A stretch of 64,000 bases of DNA from Mergibacter septicus (GCF_003265225.1 NZ_CP022013.1:1521001-1585000); one strand, 5' to 3'. Shown: positions 36,315 to 45,846, numbered from the stretch's first letter. Numbers and translations: made by a program. Notes: a model not told the origin generated them from the letters alone.

Positions 36315-37115
36315 ATGAAAGCAAAAGGTAAAGCCGAAAAAAAAGTCCAAACTTTTCCGATTGGCGTAATCTACAAGCAACAATGCTTTTATGCTGCTTG
36401 GTTTGAAGCTGAAAAAATCCGATTTTTTCAAACAAATGATATAACAGTATTACAACAACATCTTAATGAGGTGCTAAAAAAACTCAAAATAGCATATAAA
36501 AACTGTTGCTTAATAACCTCTATTCCATCACATCTTTGTTGGCATACTCAAAAAAGTATTCCTTACCAATTCAATAATTATGAAATTTATCTTCATGTAA
36601 TGAATCTACTTAAGCAAGAATTACCTCAGGATAATGAAGAGATTTGGTTTGATTATAATATTAATGGCCAACGCCTTGATCTTTATGCTATTAAAAAAAA
36701 TTATGCTACTGATATTACAGAACAATTTTTACCACTAGCAATCAATGTGTTAGATATTTTTCCTCATGTTTTATTACGTGCTTTTAAATATTTTTCAACC
36801 TCTAATCAAACAGATACTTTATTTTGTTACTATACCGAACAACAGCTTTATTTTTTACTAGAAACAGCTGAAAATTTATTCTCATTTTCATCATCTTTAG
36901 CGACAAAATCTAGTTTTTCTCAAATAACACAACAAATTAGCCCAAAATTAACCCCATCATTATCCCATTGCATAATCTACCAAAATGTCAATCTTCCGAC
37001 ACTCAACTTTGACTTCTTACCACCACAATGCCGTATTGAATATCTTCAAAGTGAGATCGGTTGTGAAAAATTTCTGGCACTTGGCTGTGCTTTATGGGGA
37101 ATAGATAGAAAATAA
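36315..37115 (+). CDS. comA: Competence protein ComA (PilM-like)
   Basis: A 266-residue protein without signal peptide, corresponding to ComA of H. influenzae (265 residues) and E. coli HofM. These are actin-fold PilM-type proteins that sit on the cytoplasmic side of the type IV pilus/competence apparatus and bind the N-terminus of the PilN-like partner. It is divergent from mrcA and starts the com operon; comB follows after 18 bp. Identification rests on position, length and general similarity rather than on a sharp motif. Confidence 0.85.
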   Translation: MKAKGKAEKKVQTFPIGVIYKQQCFYAAWFEAEKIRFFQTNDITVLQQHLNEVLKKLKIAYKNCCLITSIPSHLCWHTQKSIPYQFNNYEIYLHVMNLLKQELPQDNEEIWFDYNINGQRLDLYAIKKNYATDITEQFLPLAINVLDIFPHVLLRAFKYFSTSNQTDTLFCYYTEQQLYFLLETAENLFSFSSSLATKSSFSQITQQISPKLTPSLSHCIIYQNVNLPTLNFDFLPPQCRIEYLQSEIGCEKFLALGCALWGIDRK

Positions 37116-37133
37116 GACTTTAAGGAAAATAGT

Positions 37134-37718
37134 ATGAAATTCAACAAACCATATCCAAACCAAATTAATTTATTACCTTGGCGACAACATTTATATCGCT
37201 CTCAAATTCGATTATTTCTCTGCCAAGTATTATGTATCTTAACTATCACCCTACCACTTACTGGCTGGGTACTTCAGAGTAATCAATACAGAAAAAATCA
37301 ACTAGAACAATTACAACAAAAAAAGCAACAGTTAATTGCAACACAACAAAATTTAGAAAAAATGATACAACAGCAACGCCAACAATTAGCGGGTAAACTA
37401 GAGTTAAATGCTCTCTCCCTCACAACCCTTAATAAATTTTTCCCATTTCTAACCCTATTACCGTTAACCAAAGGCAATCTTCAACAAGTACAACTTTCAA
37501 TTAACCCATTAAATAAAAAACAATTCCCTTTATTTCAATTAGAAGGTATTGCTGGTAATCAACTTGAACTAGAACAACTCCAACAACAAATCCCAACGTT
37601 TTGGTATAGCGAAAAACAATCTCAACATAAGCCTAAACTTATCTCTTTCACTTCGCTTACAGATAAACGTTACCATTTTGTCCTTGAATTTAATATCGCT
37701 TTTGAACCTTCACCATAA
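37134..37718 (+). CDS. comB: Competence protein ComB (PilN-like)
   Basis: A 194-residue inner-membrane protein. It opens with NQINLLPWRQ near residues 9-18, the PilN segment that binds PilM/ComA. A membrane helix follows at about 27-47, then a Gln-rich coiled coil (QLEQLQQKKQQLIATQQNL) and a periplasmic domain. It is slightly longer than I recall for H. influenzae ComB. comC follows after 14 bp. Confidence 0.88.
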   Translation: MKFNKPYPNQINLLPWRQHLYRSQIRLFLCQVLCILTITLPLTGWVLQSNQYRKNQLEQLQQKKQQLIATQQNLEKMIQQQRQQLAGKLELNALSLTTLNKFFPFLTLLPLTKGNLQQVQLSINPLNKKQFPLFQLEGIAGNQLELEQLQQQIPTFWYSEKQSQHKPKLISFTSLTDKRYHFVLEFNIAFEPSP

Positions 37719-37732
37719 AATAGGATCAAACA

Positions 37733-38254
37733 ATGTTTCAATTTCATCACCCATCAGCTATTCTTTGGTTTTTATTAGAATTATCTCATTTATCACGTTA
37801 TTTAATCTTACTTTTGATTGCTTTATTACCACTAGCCTACCCACTTTTTCAATTTAGCCAGTTACATCTACAACAACAGCAATTAGAGCAAACTTTGCAC
37901 CATCTGGAACAAAAAAATCAAATTCAAAACCGTCTTTATCAAGCCCTAAAACAAAAAACTGAACAACAAAATCGACATCAAATCACCCGAAATGTTACCG
38001 AACTAGAAACTCGACTTGAACAATTAACACTTAGCTATCCAAATCTAAAATTAAGCAGGGAATGGCAATTCTCTGGACTAGCACAAGCTGAAATCAACAT
38101 CATATCTACTTATGTTGAACTCTATCATGCTCTAACTGAATTATTCCAAACCTTACCACAAGGCTGGCAAATAGAAAAAATTTCGCTACAAAAAAATAAA
38201 GACAAACAGAAGTTAACTGCACAATTACATCTTTTTCATTCTGCTTTTAATTAA
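37733..38254 (+). CDS. comC: Competence protein ComC (PilO-like)
   Basis: A 173-residue inner-membrane protein with one helix (about residues 22-40), a Gln-rich coiled coil (LQQQQLEQTLHHLEQKNQ) and a small periplasmic ferredoxin-like domain, the PilO layout. It should pair with ComB in the alignment complex. In H. influenzae comD comes next, but here comE starts only 13 bp after the comC stop. Confidence 0.85.
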   Translation: MFQFHHPSAILWFLLELSHLSRYLILLLIALLPLAYPLFQFSQLHLQQQQLEQTLHHLEQKNQIQNRLYQALKQKTEQQNRHQITRNVTELETRLEQLTLSYPNLKLSREWQFSGLAQAEINIISTYVELYHALTELFQTLPQGWQIEKISLQKNKDKQKLTAQLHLFHSAFN

Positions 38255-38267
38255 AGGAGATTTTTTT

Positions 38268-39407
38268 ATGTACTATTGTCTAAGCATCATTCTAATATAT
38301 TCTTTTTTCATTTCATTTAGTTATGCTACTTCACCAAAAGGGCAATTAAAAGATCCTTTTTTTACTTCAATCATTGATGATACTAATCATGATAATAACG
38401 ATGCTTTAATGACATCTCCAAAACTTGAATTAGCAGTAATTAAATTAAAATATGCTAATGCAAACGATCTCACTAAAGCATTAAACCATCTGGTTAAAAG
38501 CAGTAGCTATGATGAAAGAACAAATAGTGTAATCCTACAAGCTGAAAAAAACGAATTAAGCCAAATAAAACAAATCATCGAACAATTAGATCAACCGATC
38601 ACTCAAATTGCTATTGAAGCAAGAATCGTTACCATCAGTAATGATAGCCTTGATGAATTAGGAGTTCGTTGGGGTATTTTTGAGCCTACTCAAAACTCAC
38701 GTAAAATAAATGGTAGTTTTGAAGCAAATAGCTTTAATAATTTAGCTGATCAACTTATTGTCAATTTTGATAATGATAATAAAATAACCGCTTCCCTAGC
38801 ACTACAAGTTGCAAAATTACATGGACGCTTACTTGATTTAGAGTTACGTGCATTAGAACAAGAAAATAATGTTGAAATTATTGCTAGCCCACATCTTTTA
38901 ACCACTAATCATCGTAGTGCAAGCATTAAACAAGGTACTGAATTACCTTATCTGATCCACAATAGCAAAAATGACTCATACAAAGTTGAATTTCGGGAAG
39001 CTGTGTTAGGTTTAGAAGTTACTCCACACTTACTTCATCAAGACACTATTTTATTAGATCTCACCGTCAGTCAAAATTCACCCGGACGTCCTATTTTAGC
39101 CGCTCAAGGTATTGTCAGTATTGATAAACAAGAAATTAAATCACAAGTTGCCAGTAAGAATGGTGAAACGATTGTATTAGGTGGTATTCTACAAAATATC
39201 CTCAATAAAGGAATAAATAAAGTCCCTGTGCTAGGCGATATCCCATTACTTGGTAAAGTATTTCAAAGTAAAAGTGAACATCATAAACAACGTGAGTTAG
39301 TGATCTTCATCACACCACATATTATCAGATCAAACCAACAGCGATTAGAAAATTACCAACAATATAAAATGAAAGAAAATAATTATAAAAGTGAGAAATA
39401 TAAATAG
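38268..39407 (+). CDS. comE: Competence secretin ComE, shortened; N-terminus ComD/PilP-like
   Basis: ComE forms the outer-membrane secretin through which the pseudopilus and DNA pass. The 379-residue protein has a signal peptide (about 1-20), an N1 domain (about 50-115), the conserved IAIEARIVTISNDSLDELGV stretch and the secretin beta-domain. That domain carries NNVEIIASPHLLTTN, VEFREAVLGLEVTPHLL and VPVLGDIPLLGKVF. As I recall, H. influenzae ComE is about 445 residues and has an N0 domain before N1; N0 is missing here. Instead the mature start reads GQLKDPFF, like the LRDPF motif of ComD/PilP. AAAGGAG precedes the ATG. No comF follows; tRNA genes begin 15 bp on. Confidence 0.9.
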   Translation: MYYCLSIILIYSFFISFSYATSPKGQLKDPFFTSIIDDTNHDNNDALMTSPKLELAVIKLKYANANDLTKALNHLVKSSSYDERTNSVILQAEKNELSQIKQIIEQLDQPITQIAIEARIVTISNDSLDELGVRWGIFEPTQNSRKINGSFEANSFNNLADQLIVNFDNDNKITASLALQVAKLHGRLLDLELRALEQENNVEIIASPHLLTTNHRSASIKQGTELPYLIHNSKNDSYKVEFREAVLGLEVTPHLLHQDTILLDLTVSQNSPGRPILAAQGIVSIDKQEIKSQVASKNGETIVLGGILQNILNKGINKVPVLGDIPLLGKVFQSKSEHHKQRELVIFITPHIIRSNQQRLENYQQYKMKENNYKSEKYK

Positions 39408-39421
39408 AAGTGAGTAATATA

Positions 39422-39496
39422 TGGCTGGGGTGCTAGGATTCGAACCTAGGAATGCTGAGATCAAAACCCAGTGCCTTACCGCTTGGCGACACCCCA
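39422..39496 (-). tRNA. tRNA-Gln (TTG), distal copy
   Basis: A complete cloverleaf (TGGGGTG acceptor, anticodon TTG in TTTTGAT, GGTTCGAATCC T arm, encoded CCA). It is the last gene of a four-tRNA operon. Its 3' end lies 14 bp from the stop codon of the convergent comE, with no terminator between. Confidence 0.97.
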
Positions 39497-39526
39497 ATCT
39501 AAGATTTAGCGGGATTAGAATTTATA

Positions 39527-39601
39527 TGGCTGGGGTACTAGGATTCGAACCTAGGAATGCTGAGATCAAAACCCAGTGCCTTACCGCTTGGCGATACCCC
39601 A
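39527..39601 (-). tRNA. tRNA-Gln (TTG), proximal copy
   Basis: Nearly identical to the neighbouring tRNA-Gln. The acceptor is TGGGGTA/TACCCCA against TGGGGTG/CACCCCA, a compensated change. Same anticodon TTG and encoded CCA. The pair is 30 bp apart. Confidence 0.97.
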
Positions 39602-39624
39602 TCTTAAAATTCTTATCTCTTAAA

Positions 39625-39709
39625 TGGTGCGGGAAGAGGGACTTGAACCCACACACCTCTCGGAACCAGAGCCTAAATCTGGCGCGTCTACCAATTTCGC
39701 CATTCCCGC
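39625..39709 (-). tRNA. tRNA-Leu (TAG)
   Basis: A complete type II tRNA with a long variable arm (acceptor GCGGGAA/TTCCCGC, anticodon TAG in TTTAGGC, encoded CCA). It lies between tRNA-Met and the tRNA-Gln pair, as in the E. coli metT-leuW-glnU operon. Confidence 0.97.
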
Positions 39710-39712
39710 AAA

Positions 39713-39789
39713 TGGTGGCTATGACGGGATTCGAACCTGTGACCCCAACATTATGAGTGTTGTGCTCTAACCAACTGAGCTACATAGCC
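39713..39789 (-). tRNA. tRNA-Met (CAT), elongator
   Basis: A complete cloverleaf with acceptor GGCTATG/CATAGCC and anticodon CAT in CTCATAA. The first acceptor pair is a normal G-C, so this is the elongator rather than the initiator. It is the first gene of the Met-Leu-Gln-Gln operon, 3 bp before tRNA-Leu. Confidence 0.96.
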
Positions 39790-39824
39790 TCCGTGCATTC
39801 GCCTCAATGGCGTTTGCGGGGCTA

Positions 39825-39853
39825 ATTATGCTGATAAGAGACTATCTCGTCAA
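39825..39853 (-). promoter_or_regulatory. Promoter of the tRNA-Met-Leu-Gln-Gln operon
   Basis: On the minus strand: -35 TTGACG, a 17-bp spacer, -10 CATAAT, then the GC-rich discriminator TAGCCCCGC typical of stable-RNA promoters. A and T runs lie upstream. The start should fall about 30 bp before tRNA-Met. Confidence 0.75.
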
Positions 39854-39943
39854 CTCTTTTTTAACAAAAAAAAGCTTTTTTCGCTTGTTCGAATATAGAT
39901 TAAGCAATTTAATGAAAAAAACATCAATTTAAGCTCACTATTA

Positions 39944-41161
39944 TCACACTTTTTTGTTATTTAATTCCTTCTCACAGTACTGCTGTAATAAATCTCCTTC
40001 CCATAAAGCCCTTTTAATTAAAGCAAAACCACCAATTACCTCCTCATTTTTTAATTGGGAAGATTCAATTGAAGTATTTTCGGCTAAATTAGATAAAGCA
40101 TAACAAGATAAAGCTTTTTTTATTGCAGGAAAAAGCACCGCAGCAGCTTGAGTAATTTCACCTGAAATAACAATCTTTTCAGGATTAAATAGATTAACAC
40201 TCATTGCTAATACTTTCCCTAACTGCTCACCAACATAGTTCATTAATTGTTTTGCATTTTGATTATGTTCAATATCTTGATAAAGATTACTAATACTATA
40301 AGAGTGAGGCTCTAATTTCCCCTGATTATCTAATATCTGTTGCATTTGTTGTTCGATGGCCCGATTACTCACCACCGTTTCCAAACAACCGATATTACCA
40401 CACAGACACGGTTTCCCATCGGGTTCAACCTGAATATGGCCTAATTCTCCAGCAGTATATTGATGCCCCGCTAAAAGCTGATGATTAAATACAATACCTG
40501 CCCCAACTCGAGTATGATGAATACGCAAGAACAGTAAATCATTGCATGCTTTAGCTCCACCTAAATAACATTCAGCCAACGCTAAACTACGAATATAATG
40601 ACCTAAATAAACAGGCATTGATAATATTTTTTTTAAAGCGCTTATTGGATTCCAAGGATTAGCAAATGATAAATTAGGTAACTGATATACAATGGAATTT
40701 TTTTCATCAACAATACCATTTACCACAAAAGCACTGGCTAAAAATAATTGAGATAACGTAACCTGCTCCTGATAAAAAGCCTGTATTTCAGCCAATAATT
40801 GTTGTTCTAATTCATTAATAGAATGAAATGCCTGTAATACCACTTGCTGGTGTGTTAATAATTCCCCAGCTAAATTCATTACCGCCAATGTCAATCGCCT
40901 ATGATCTAAAGAAATTAATAAAGTTAACCAATTTTGTTGCTCCAACACCAAAGAAACAGCTCGCCGTCCACCAGTTGATTGTTGGTACTCCACTTCTTTA
41001 ATCAATTTTTTAGCTAATAATTGTCGGCAAACCTTAGTCACACTTGCTGGTGCTAATTGACTTAATGTTGCTAATTGAATTCTTGATATAGGGGAATGTT
41101 GTTCAATTAAACGATAAAGTAAAGCACTATTATTTGACTTTCCCAAAGTATAATGAGTCAT
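39944..41161 (-). CDS. nagC: NagC-type ROK-family transcriptional regulator
   Basis: A 405-residue repressor with an N-terminal winged helix (ISRIQLATLSQLAPASVTKV near 25-44) and a ROK sugar-binding domain. The zinc site HIQVEPDGKPCLCGNIGCLE near 248-267 is intact. From memory the sequence fits E. coli NagC better than Mlc: STGGRRAVSL, GHYIRSLALAE and the IKRALWEGDLLQ end. NagC controls N-acetylglucosamine use and, in Haemophilus, sialic-acid genes. No nag gene is adjacent, so it should act in trans. Confidence 0.85.
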   Translation of the reverse strand: MTHYTLGKSNNSALLYRLIEQHSPISRIQLATLSQLAPASVTKVCRQLLAKKLIKEVEYQQSTGGRRAVSLVLEQQNWLTLLISLDHRRLTLAVMNLAGELLTHQQVVLQAFHSINELEQQLLAEIQAFYQEQVTLSQLFLASAFVVNGIVDEKNSIVYQLPNLSFANPWNPISALKKILSMPVYLGHYIRSLALAECYLGGAKACNDLLFLRIHHTRVGAGIVFNHQLLAGHQYTAGELGHIQVEPDGKPCLCGNIGCLETVVSNRAIEQQMQQILDNQGKLEPHSYSISNLYQDIEHNQNAKQLMNYVGEQLGKVLAMSVNLFNPEKIVISGEITQAAAVLFPAIKKALSCYALSNLAENTSIESSQLKNEEVIGGFALIKRALWEGDLLQQYCEKELNNKKV

Positions 41162-41282
41162 TGACGTTATTCCATTTGATAACAGGAAATTTTATGATAA
41201 CTATCTAATCATTTTCCCACTGAATAAATGTAAACGGATTTTATTCTAGTTTATAGTGAAGAATAAAAGAATAAGAAATATT

Positions 41283-41978
41283 TCACGAAAAACTGGCTAT
41301 TTCTTCTGAGGTTAAAGGACGATATTCTCCTTCATCTAAACTAGCATCTAAAACAATATCTCCTATTTTCCAACGATGTAACGCAATTACCTTATTTCCT
41401 AATGCAGCAAACATTCGTTTTACTTGGTGGTATCGCCCTTCGGTGATAGTAAGATTAAGATTATAATCATCTAAAATTTCAATTCGACTTGGACGAGTTG
41501 GCATTTTTTCACCTCGTAACAAAATCCCTTCTTCACAGGCTTGTTGATAATGCTCTTCAATGGGATCTGCCAAACTCACTAAATATGTTTTTTCACACTG
41601 TCGTTTTGGAGAGGTAACTCGATGTGACCATTGTCCATCATCGGTTAATAGAACCAATCCAGTTGTATCAACATCTAAACGCCCTGCAGTATGTAAACGC
41701 TCTGCTAATGGATAATCAAAAAATTGATAGACTGTCGGATACTCACCATCATCGTGCGAACAAATATACCCCTGAGGTTTATATAATAAAAAATATTGCC
41801 CTTCCTCTACCCAAGATAATAATTCTCCTTCTAAAAGAATCTGATCTTCAGCGCCAATTTTGATCGAACCATCTTTAACGACAATCCCATTTACCTCAAC
41901 CAAATTTTTTCTTAAAACTTTAGTCGCCTGAGAACGTGTCATTCCAGTTTGCTCGGCTAAAAATTTATCTAAACGCAT
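41283..41978 (-). CDS. rsuA: 16S rRNA pseudouridine(516) synthase
   Basis: RsuA makes pseudouridine 516 in 16S rRNA. The 231-residue protein has the N-terminal S4 RNA-binding domain (MRLDKFLAEQTGMTRSQATK), the catalytic-Asp segment GRLDVDTTGLVLLTDDG near 97-113, and the ITEGRYHQVKRMFAALGNKV motif near 178-197. Its length matches E. coli RsuA. It stands alone between the NagC-type gene and maeB. Confidence 0.94.
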   Translation of the reverse strand: MRLDKFLAEQTGMTRSQATKVLRKNLVEVNGIVVKDGSIKIGAEDQILLEGELLSWVEEGQYFLLYKPQGYICSHDDGEYPTVYQFFDYPLAERLHTAGRLDVDTTGLVLLTDDGQWSHRVTSPKRQCEKTYLVSLADPIEEHYQQACEEGILLRGEKMPTRPSRIEILDDYNLNLTITEGRYHQVKRMFAALGNKVIALHRWKIGDIVLDASLDEGEYRPLTSEEIASFS

Positions 41979-42068
41979 AAGTTAAATATCCTACTTTTCA
42001 CAATTAAGTATCATCTCTTTAAAATTCTGTATCTATTTCATCAAAATTTTAACATTCTTTTATAAAAA

Positions 42069-42110
42069 TGTGGGGAATCTCACAACATCAAAATAAGAAT
42101 TGACTATAAT
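42069..42110 (+). promoter_or_regulatory. CRP-dependent promoter of maeB
   Basis: TGTGGGGAATCTCACA (42069-42084) matches the CRP site TGTGA-N6-TCACA with one mismatch. A perfect -10 TATAAT lies at 42105-42110 and no good -35 is present. The centre of the CRP site would be at about -41, the class II position, which supports CRP activation. Confidence 0.6.
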
Positions 42111-42144
42111 ATGCCTCGTTATCTTAACCTTAAAGGATTATGTT

Positions 42145-44415
42145 ATGGACGAAAAATTACGTAAAGCCGCTCTTGATTTCCACGAATTTCCTGTACCGGG
42201 AAAAATCCAAGTTGTGCCAACAAAGTCTCTCGCAACGCAACAAGATTTAGCTTTAGCTTATTCTCCGGGGGTCGCCGAACCTTGTTTAGAAATTCAAAAC
42301 AACCCAAATGCAGCTTATAAATATACAGCAAGAGGTAATCTCGTTGCTGTAATATCTAACGGCACAGCAGTCTTAGGTCTAGGAAATATTGGTGCTTTAG
42401 CAGGAAAACCTGTGATGGAAGGAAAAGGGGTGCTTTTCAAAAAATTTGCAGGGATTGATGTTTTCGATATTGAAATTAATGAACATGATCCAGATAAATT
42501 GATTGAAATCATCGCCTCTCTTGAACCTACTTTTGGTGGAATTAATCTTGAAGATATTAAAGCACCTGAGTGTTTCTATATTGAAAAAAAATTACGTGAA
42601 AAAATGAATATTCCAGTATTCCATGACGATCAACACGGTACAGCGATAATCTGTGCTGCTGCCGTTCTCAATGGTTTACGTGTGGTGAAAAAAGAGATAA
42701 AAGAAGTGAAAGTCGTTGCCTCTGGAGCAGGTGCTTCTGCGATCGCTTGTTTAAATTTATTAGTATCTTTAGGCGTTGAACGAAAAAATATTACAATTTG
42801 TGACTCTAAAGGTGTTGTCTATAAAGGACGTGGGGCTTTAGATGAAACCAAACAAGCCTATGCGATTGAGGATGATGGCAAACGTACTCTAGCGGATGCA
42901 CTGCCTAATGCTGATATTTTCTTAGGTTGTTCAAAGGCAGGGGTACTTACACCCGAAATGCTGAAAACAATGGCAGTTAATCCTTTAATTCTTGCTTTAG
43001 CTAATCCTGTACCTGAAATTCTACCTGATGTTGCCAAAGCAACTCGAGCAGATGCAATTATTTGTACTGGTCGTTCTGATTATCCAAATCAAGTCAATAA
43101 CGTACTTTGTTTTCCTTTCATCTTCCGTGGTGCATTAGATGTTCATGCGACCACAATTAACGAAGAAATGAAACTTGCTGCAGTGCGAGCAATCGCTGAT
43201 CTTGCTTTGGCTGAACAAAGTGATGTAGTAACTTCAGCTTATGGTGAAACAGAAGTAAGTTTTGGTCCAGATTACCTCATTCCAAAACCTTTTGATCCAC
43301 GATTAATTATTCAAATTGCTCCTGCTGTTGCCAAAGCGGCTATGGATACTGGTGTTGCTCAAAGACCGATTCCCGATTTCTCTGCGTATATCGACCAACT
43401 TACTCAATTTGTTTATAAAAGCACCTTATTTATGAAACCATTATTTACTCGGGCAAAAGCAAATAAAAAACGAGTAATATTAACGGATGGTGAAGACAAT
43501 CGTGTCCTACATGCGGTACAAGAAATATCGACTCTTGGTATTGCAAATCCAATTTTAATTGGACGATCAAATATTATTAATCAGCAAATCAAAAAATTAG
43601 GTCTAAAAATCATCGAAAATAAAGATTTTGAGATCATCAATCTTGATCAAGCCGAATTATTTGAACAATGTTGGCACACTTACTACCAACTATCAAAACG
43701 TAAAGGGGTAACACCTGCTTTAGCACGTCACGAAATGTTAAATAATCCAACGGCATTAGCCGCAACCCTTGTTCATCTAGATAAAGCTGATGCGATGATT
43801 TGTGGTTTAGTTAGCCCATATCACCACCATTTAGAAATTCTACGCAATATTATTGGATTAGCAGATAATGTTAAAACCTTAGGTTCTGTCAATAGTTTAA
43901 ATCTACCAACAGGCAATATCTTTATCAGTGATGCCTTCGTTAATGAAAATCCAACGGCAGAAGAATTAGCAGAAATTACTTTAATGGCAGCAGAGGAAGT
44001 ACGCAGTTTTGGAATCGTGCCACAGGTAGCCCTTCTTTCCCATTCTCACTATGGATCGCATAACAGCCCAAGTGCCATAAAAATGCAACAAGTGTTAGAA
44101 TTAGTACAAAAAGCAGATCCAGCACTGATCATTGATGGTGAAATTCACGGTGACTTAGCACTCTCACCAGAACTCCGAGATAACGTTATGCCTGATAGCC
44201 CATTAAAAGGTGCTGCAAACCTATTAATAATGCCAAGTATGGAATCTGCCCGTATTAGCTATAACCTCTTGCGAGCAACCGCTACGGCAATTACTGTTGG
44301 TCCAATGTTATTAGGTTTACGCAAGTCAGCTCATATACTAACTCCGGTTTCATCTGTTCGCCGTATTATTAATATGGTAGCAGTTGCCACAGTACAAGCT
44401 CAAAAAAGCAAATAA
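42145..44415 (+). CDS. maeB: NADP-dependent malic enzyme, MaeB type with phosphotransacetylase-like tail
   Basis: MaeB decarboxylates malate to pyruvate with NADP. The 756-residue protein has the malic-enzyme domain (about 1-430: [76 protein letters not shown]) and a C-terminal phosphotransacetylase-like domain (about 430-756) as in E. coli MaeB. That domain serves allosteric control there and is not catalytic. I start at 42145, after AAAGGATTATGT; an in-frame ATG at 42100 lies before the -10 box and cannot be used from that promoter. Confidence 0.96.
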   Translation: MDEKLRKAALDFHEFPVPGKIQVVPTKSLATQQDLALAYSPGVAEPCLEIQNNPNAAYKYTARGNLVAVISNGTAVLGLGNIGALAGKPVMEGKGVLFKKFAGIDVFDIEINEHDPDKLIEIIASLEPTFGGINLEDIKAPECFYIEKKLREKMNIPVFHDDQHGTAIICAAAVLNGLRVVKKEIKEVKVVASGAGASAIACLNLLVSLGVERKNITICDSKGVVYKGRGALDETKQAYAIEDDGKRTLADALPNADIFLGCSKAGVLTPEMLKTMAVNPLILALANPVPEILPDVAKATRADAIICTGRSDYPNQVNNVLCFPFIFRGALDVHATTINEEMKLAAVRAIADLALAEQSDVVTSAYGETEVSFGPDYLIPKPFDPRLIIQIAPAVAKAAMDTGVAQRPIPDFSAYIDQLTQFVYKSTLFMKPLFTRAKANKKRVILTDGEDNRVLHAVQEISTLGIANPILIGRSNIINQQIKKLGLKIIENKDFEIINLDQAELFEQCWHTYYQLSKRKGVTPALARHEMLNNPTALAATLVHLDKADAMICGLVSPYHHHLEILRNIIGLADNVKTLGSVNSLNLPTGNIFISDAFVNENPTAEELAEITLMAAEEVRSFGIVPQVALLSHSHYGSHNSPSAIKMQQVLELVQKADPALIIDGEIHGDLALSPELRDNVMPDSPLKGAANLLIMPSMESARISYNLLRATATAITVGPMLLGLRKSAHILTPVSSVRRIINMVAVATVQAQKSK

Positions 44416-44427
44416 TTCTTATTCTGA

Positions 44428-44451
44428 CTGCCCACTAAGTATGGTGGGTAG
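44428..44451 (+). terminator. Hairpin after maeB
   Basis: An 8-bp stem (CTGCCCAC/GTGGGTAG, one G-T pair) with an 8-base loop lies 12 bp after the maeB stop. Only TTATCAC follows, so it is a weak terminator candidate. The rest of 44416-44656 is AT-rich and holds the unplaced promoter of the alcohol dehydrogenase gene. Confidence 0.45.
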
Positions 44452-44656
44452 TTATCACTCAAAAATTACTCTCCGTAATAGTTAATTAATATTATGAAAT
44501 AGATCAAATAACCAAAATAAATTCCTTTTATTTGTCTTGAATAAGTGATAATTTGAAACATATTTTATTCAATCTTGAACCCATCTTTTTTGATGAAATC
44601 TTGATTAAATAAAATAGTTCTACCTTTAAAATTCATTCCTATTAAGCGAGGATAAT

Positions 44657-45748
44657 ATGCACAACAAACAAATGAAAGCAATGGTCTATTATGGTGCAAA
44701 CGATATTCGTTTTGAAAACAGAACTGTTCCAACAATTTTACAACCGACTGATGCGGTAGTAAAAATGCTGAAAACCACAATTTGTGGTACAGATCTGGGT
44801 ATTTGGAAAGGAAAAAACCCTGAAATTGAAGCAGTCGCTAGAGAAAAGACTGGGGATTGGCAAGGACGTATTTTAGGGCATGAAGGAATCGGAATAATTG
44901 AAGAAGTAGGCGAAGGCGTTCGTAACTTTAAAAAAGGCGATAAGGTTATCGTTTCTTGTGTAAGCCGTTGCGGTTCTTGTGAAAACTGCCAAAAACAACT
45001 TTATGCACACTGTGAAAATGAAGGTGGTTGGATTATGGGATATATGATTGATGGTACTCAAGCAGAATATGTCCGTACGCCATTTGCAGATAACTCATTA
45101 TATAAACTACCTGAAGATCTCAATGAAGATGTTGCCGTTTTTCTTTCCGATGTACTACCAACAGGACACGAAATTGGTGTGCAATACGGTAATGTAAAAC
45201 CGGGAGATACTATCGCAATCGTGGGGGCTGGTCCCGTAGGTATGGGCGTATTACTGACTGCACAATTCTACTCACCAGCAAATATCATTATGATTGATCT
45301 TGATGATAACCGCCTAGCAATGGCAAAGGAAATGGGAGCAACTCATATCATTAATTCACGTGAAGGCGATGCAGTGGCTAAAGTCTTAGAATTAACAGGT
45401 GGTAAAGGGGTTGATAGTGCAATTGAAGCGGTTGGAATTCCTGCAACTTGGGATATTTGTCAAAAAATTACTAAAGCAGGAGGAAATATTGCCAATGTAG
45501 GTGTGCACGGACAACCTGTAGAATTTGAAATCCAAAAACTTTGGATTAAAAACCTGACGATTACCACTGGCTTAGTCAATGCAAATACCACTGGTATGTT
45601 ATTAAAATCTTGTTGTTCGGGTAAATTACCATTGGAGAAAATGGCAACTCATCATTTCAAATTTGCTGAAATGGAAAAAGCCTATGATGTGTTTAAACAC
45701 GCCTCTGAAGAAAATGCAATGAAAGTTATTATTGAGTTTGATCGCTAA
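44657..45748 (+). CDS. Zinc-dependent alcohol dehydrogenase family protein
   Basis: A 363-residue medium-chain dehydrogenase. The catalytic zinc ligands are visible (Cys43 in TICGTDLG, His75-Glu76 in LGHEGIG), and so is the structural zinc site with four cysteines in CVSRCGSCENCQKQLYAHCE. The NAD(P) site is IVGAGPVGMGVLLTAQFY near 190-207. The substrate is unclear; the closest impression is the secondary-alcohol/isopropanol dehydrogenase-like group. GCGAGGAT stands before the ATG, and a bidirectional terminator follows. Confidence 0.88.
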   Translation: MHNKQMKAMVYYGANDIRFENRTVPTILQPTDAVVKMLKTTICGTDLGIWKGKNPEIEAVAREKTGDWQGRILGHEGIGIIEEVGEGVRNFKKGDKVIVSCVSRCGSCENCQKQLYAHCENEGGWIMGYMIDGTQAEYVRTPFADNSLYKLPEDLNEDVAVFLSDVLPTGHEIGVQYGNVKPGDTIAIVGAGPVGMGVLLTAQFYSPANIIMIDLDDNRLAMAKEMGATHIINSREGDAVAKVLELTGGKGVDSAIEAVGIPATWDICQKITKAGGNIANVGVHGQPVEFEIQKLWIKNLTITTGLVNANTTGMLLKSCCSGKLPLEKMATHHFKFAEMEKAYDVFKHASEENAMKVIIEFDR

Positions 45749-45800
45749 TCATAAGAGCAAAGAAAAAAGGGGGAAATCTTCCCTTTAATAATTTAAATAT

Positions 45801-45827
45801 AAAAAAGCCCGAAAATCGGGCTTTTTA
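45801..45827. terminator. Bidirectional terminator between the dehydrogenase and porin 1
   Basis: The stem AAAAAGCCCGA/TCGGGCTTTTT with a short loop has an A-run and a T-run on either side. It serves the dehydrogenase on the plus strand and porin 1 on the minus strand. Confidence 0.88.
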
Positions 45828-45846
45828 AGTTTATATTCCTGCTAAA

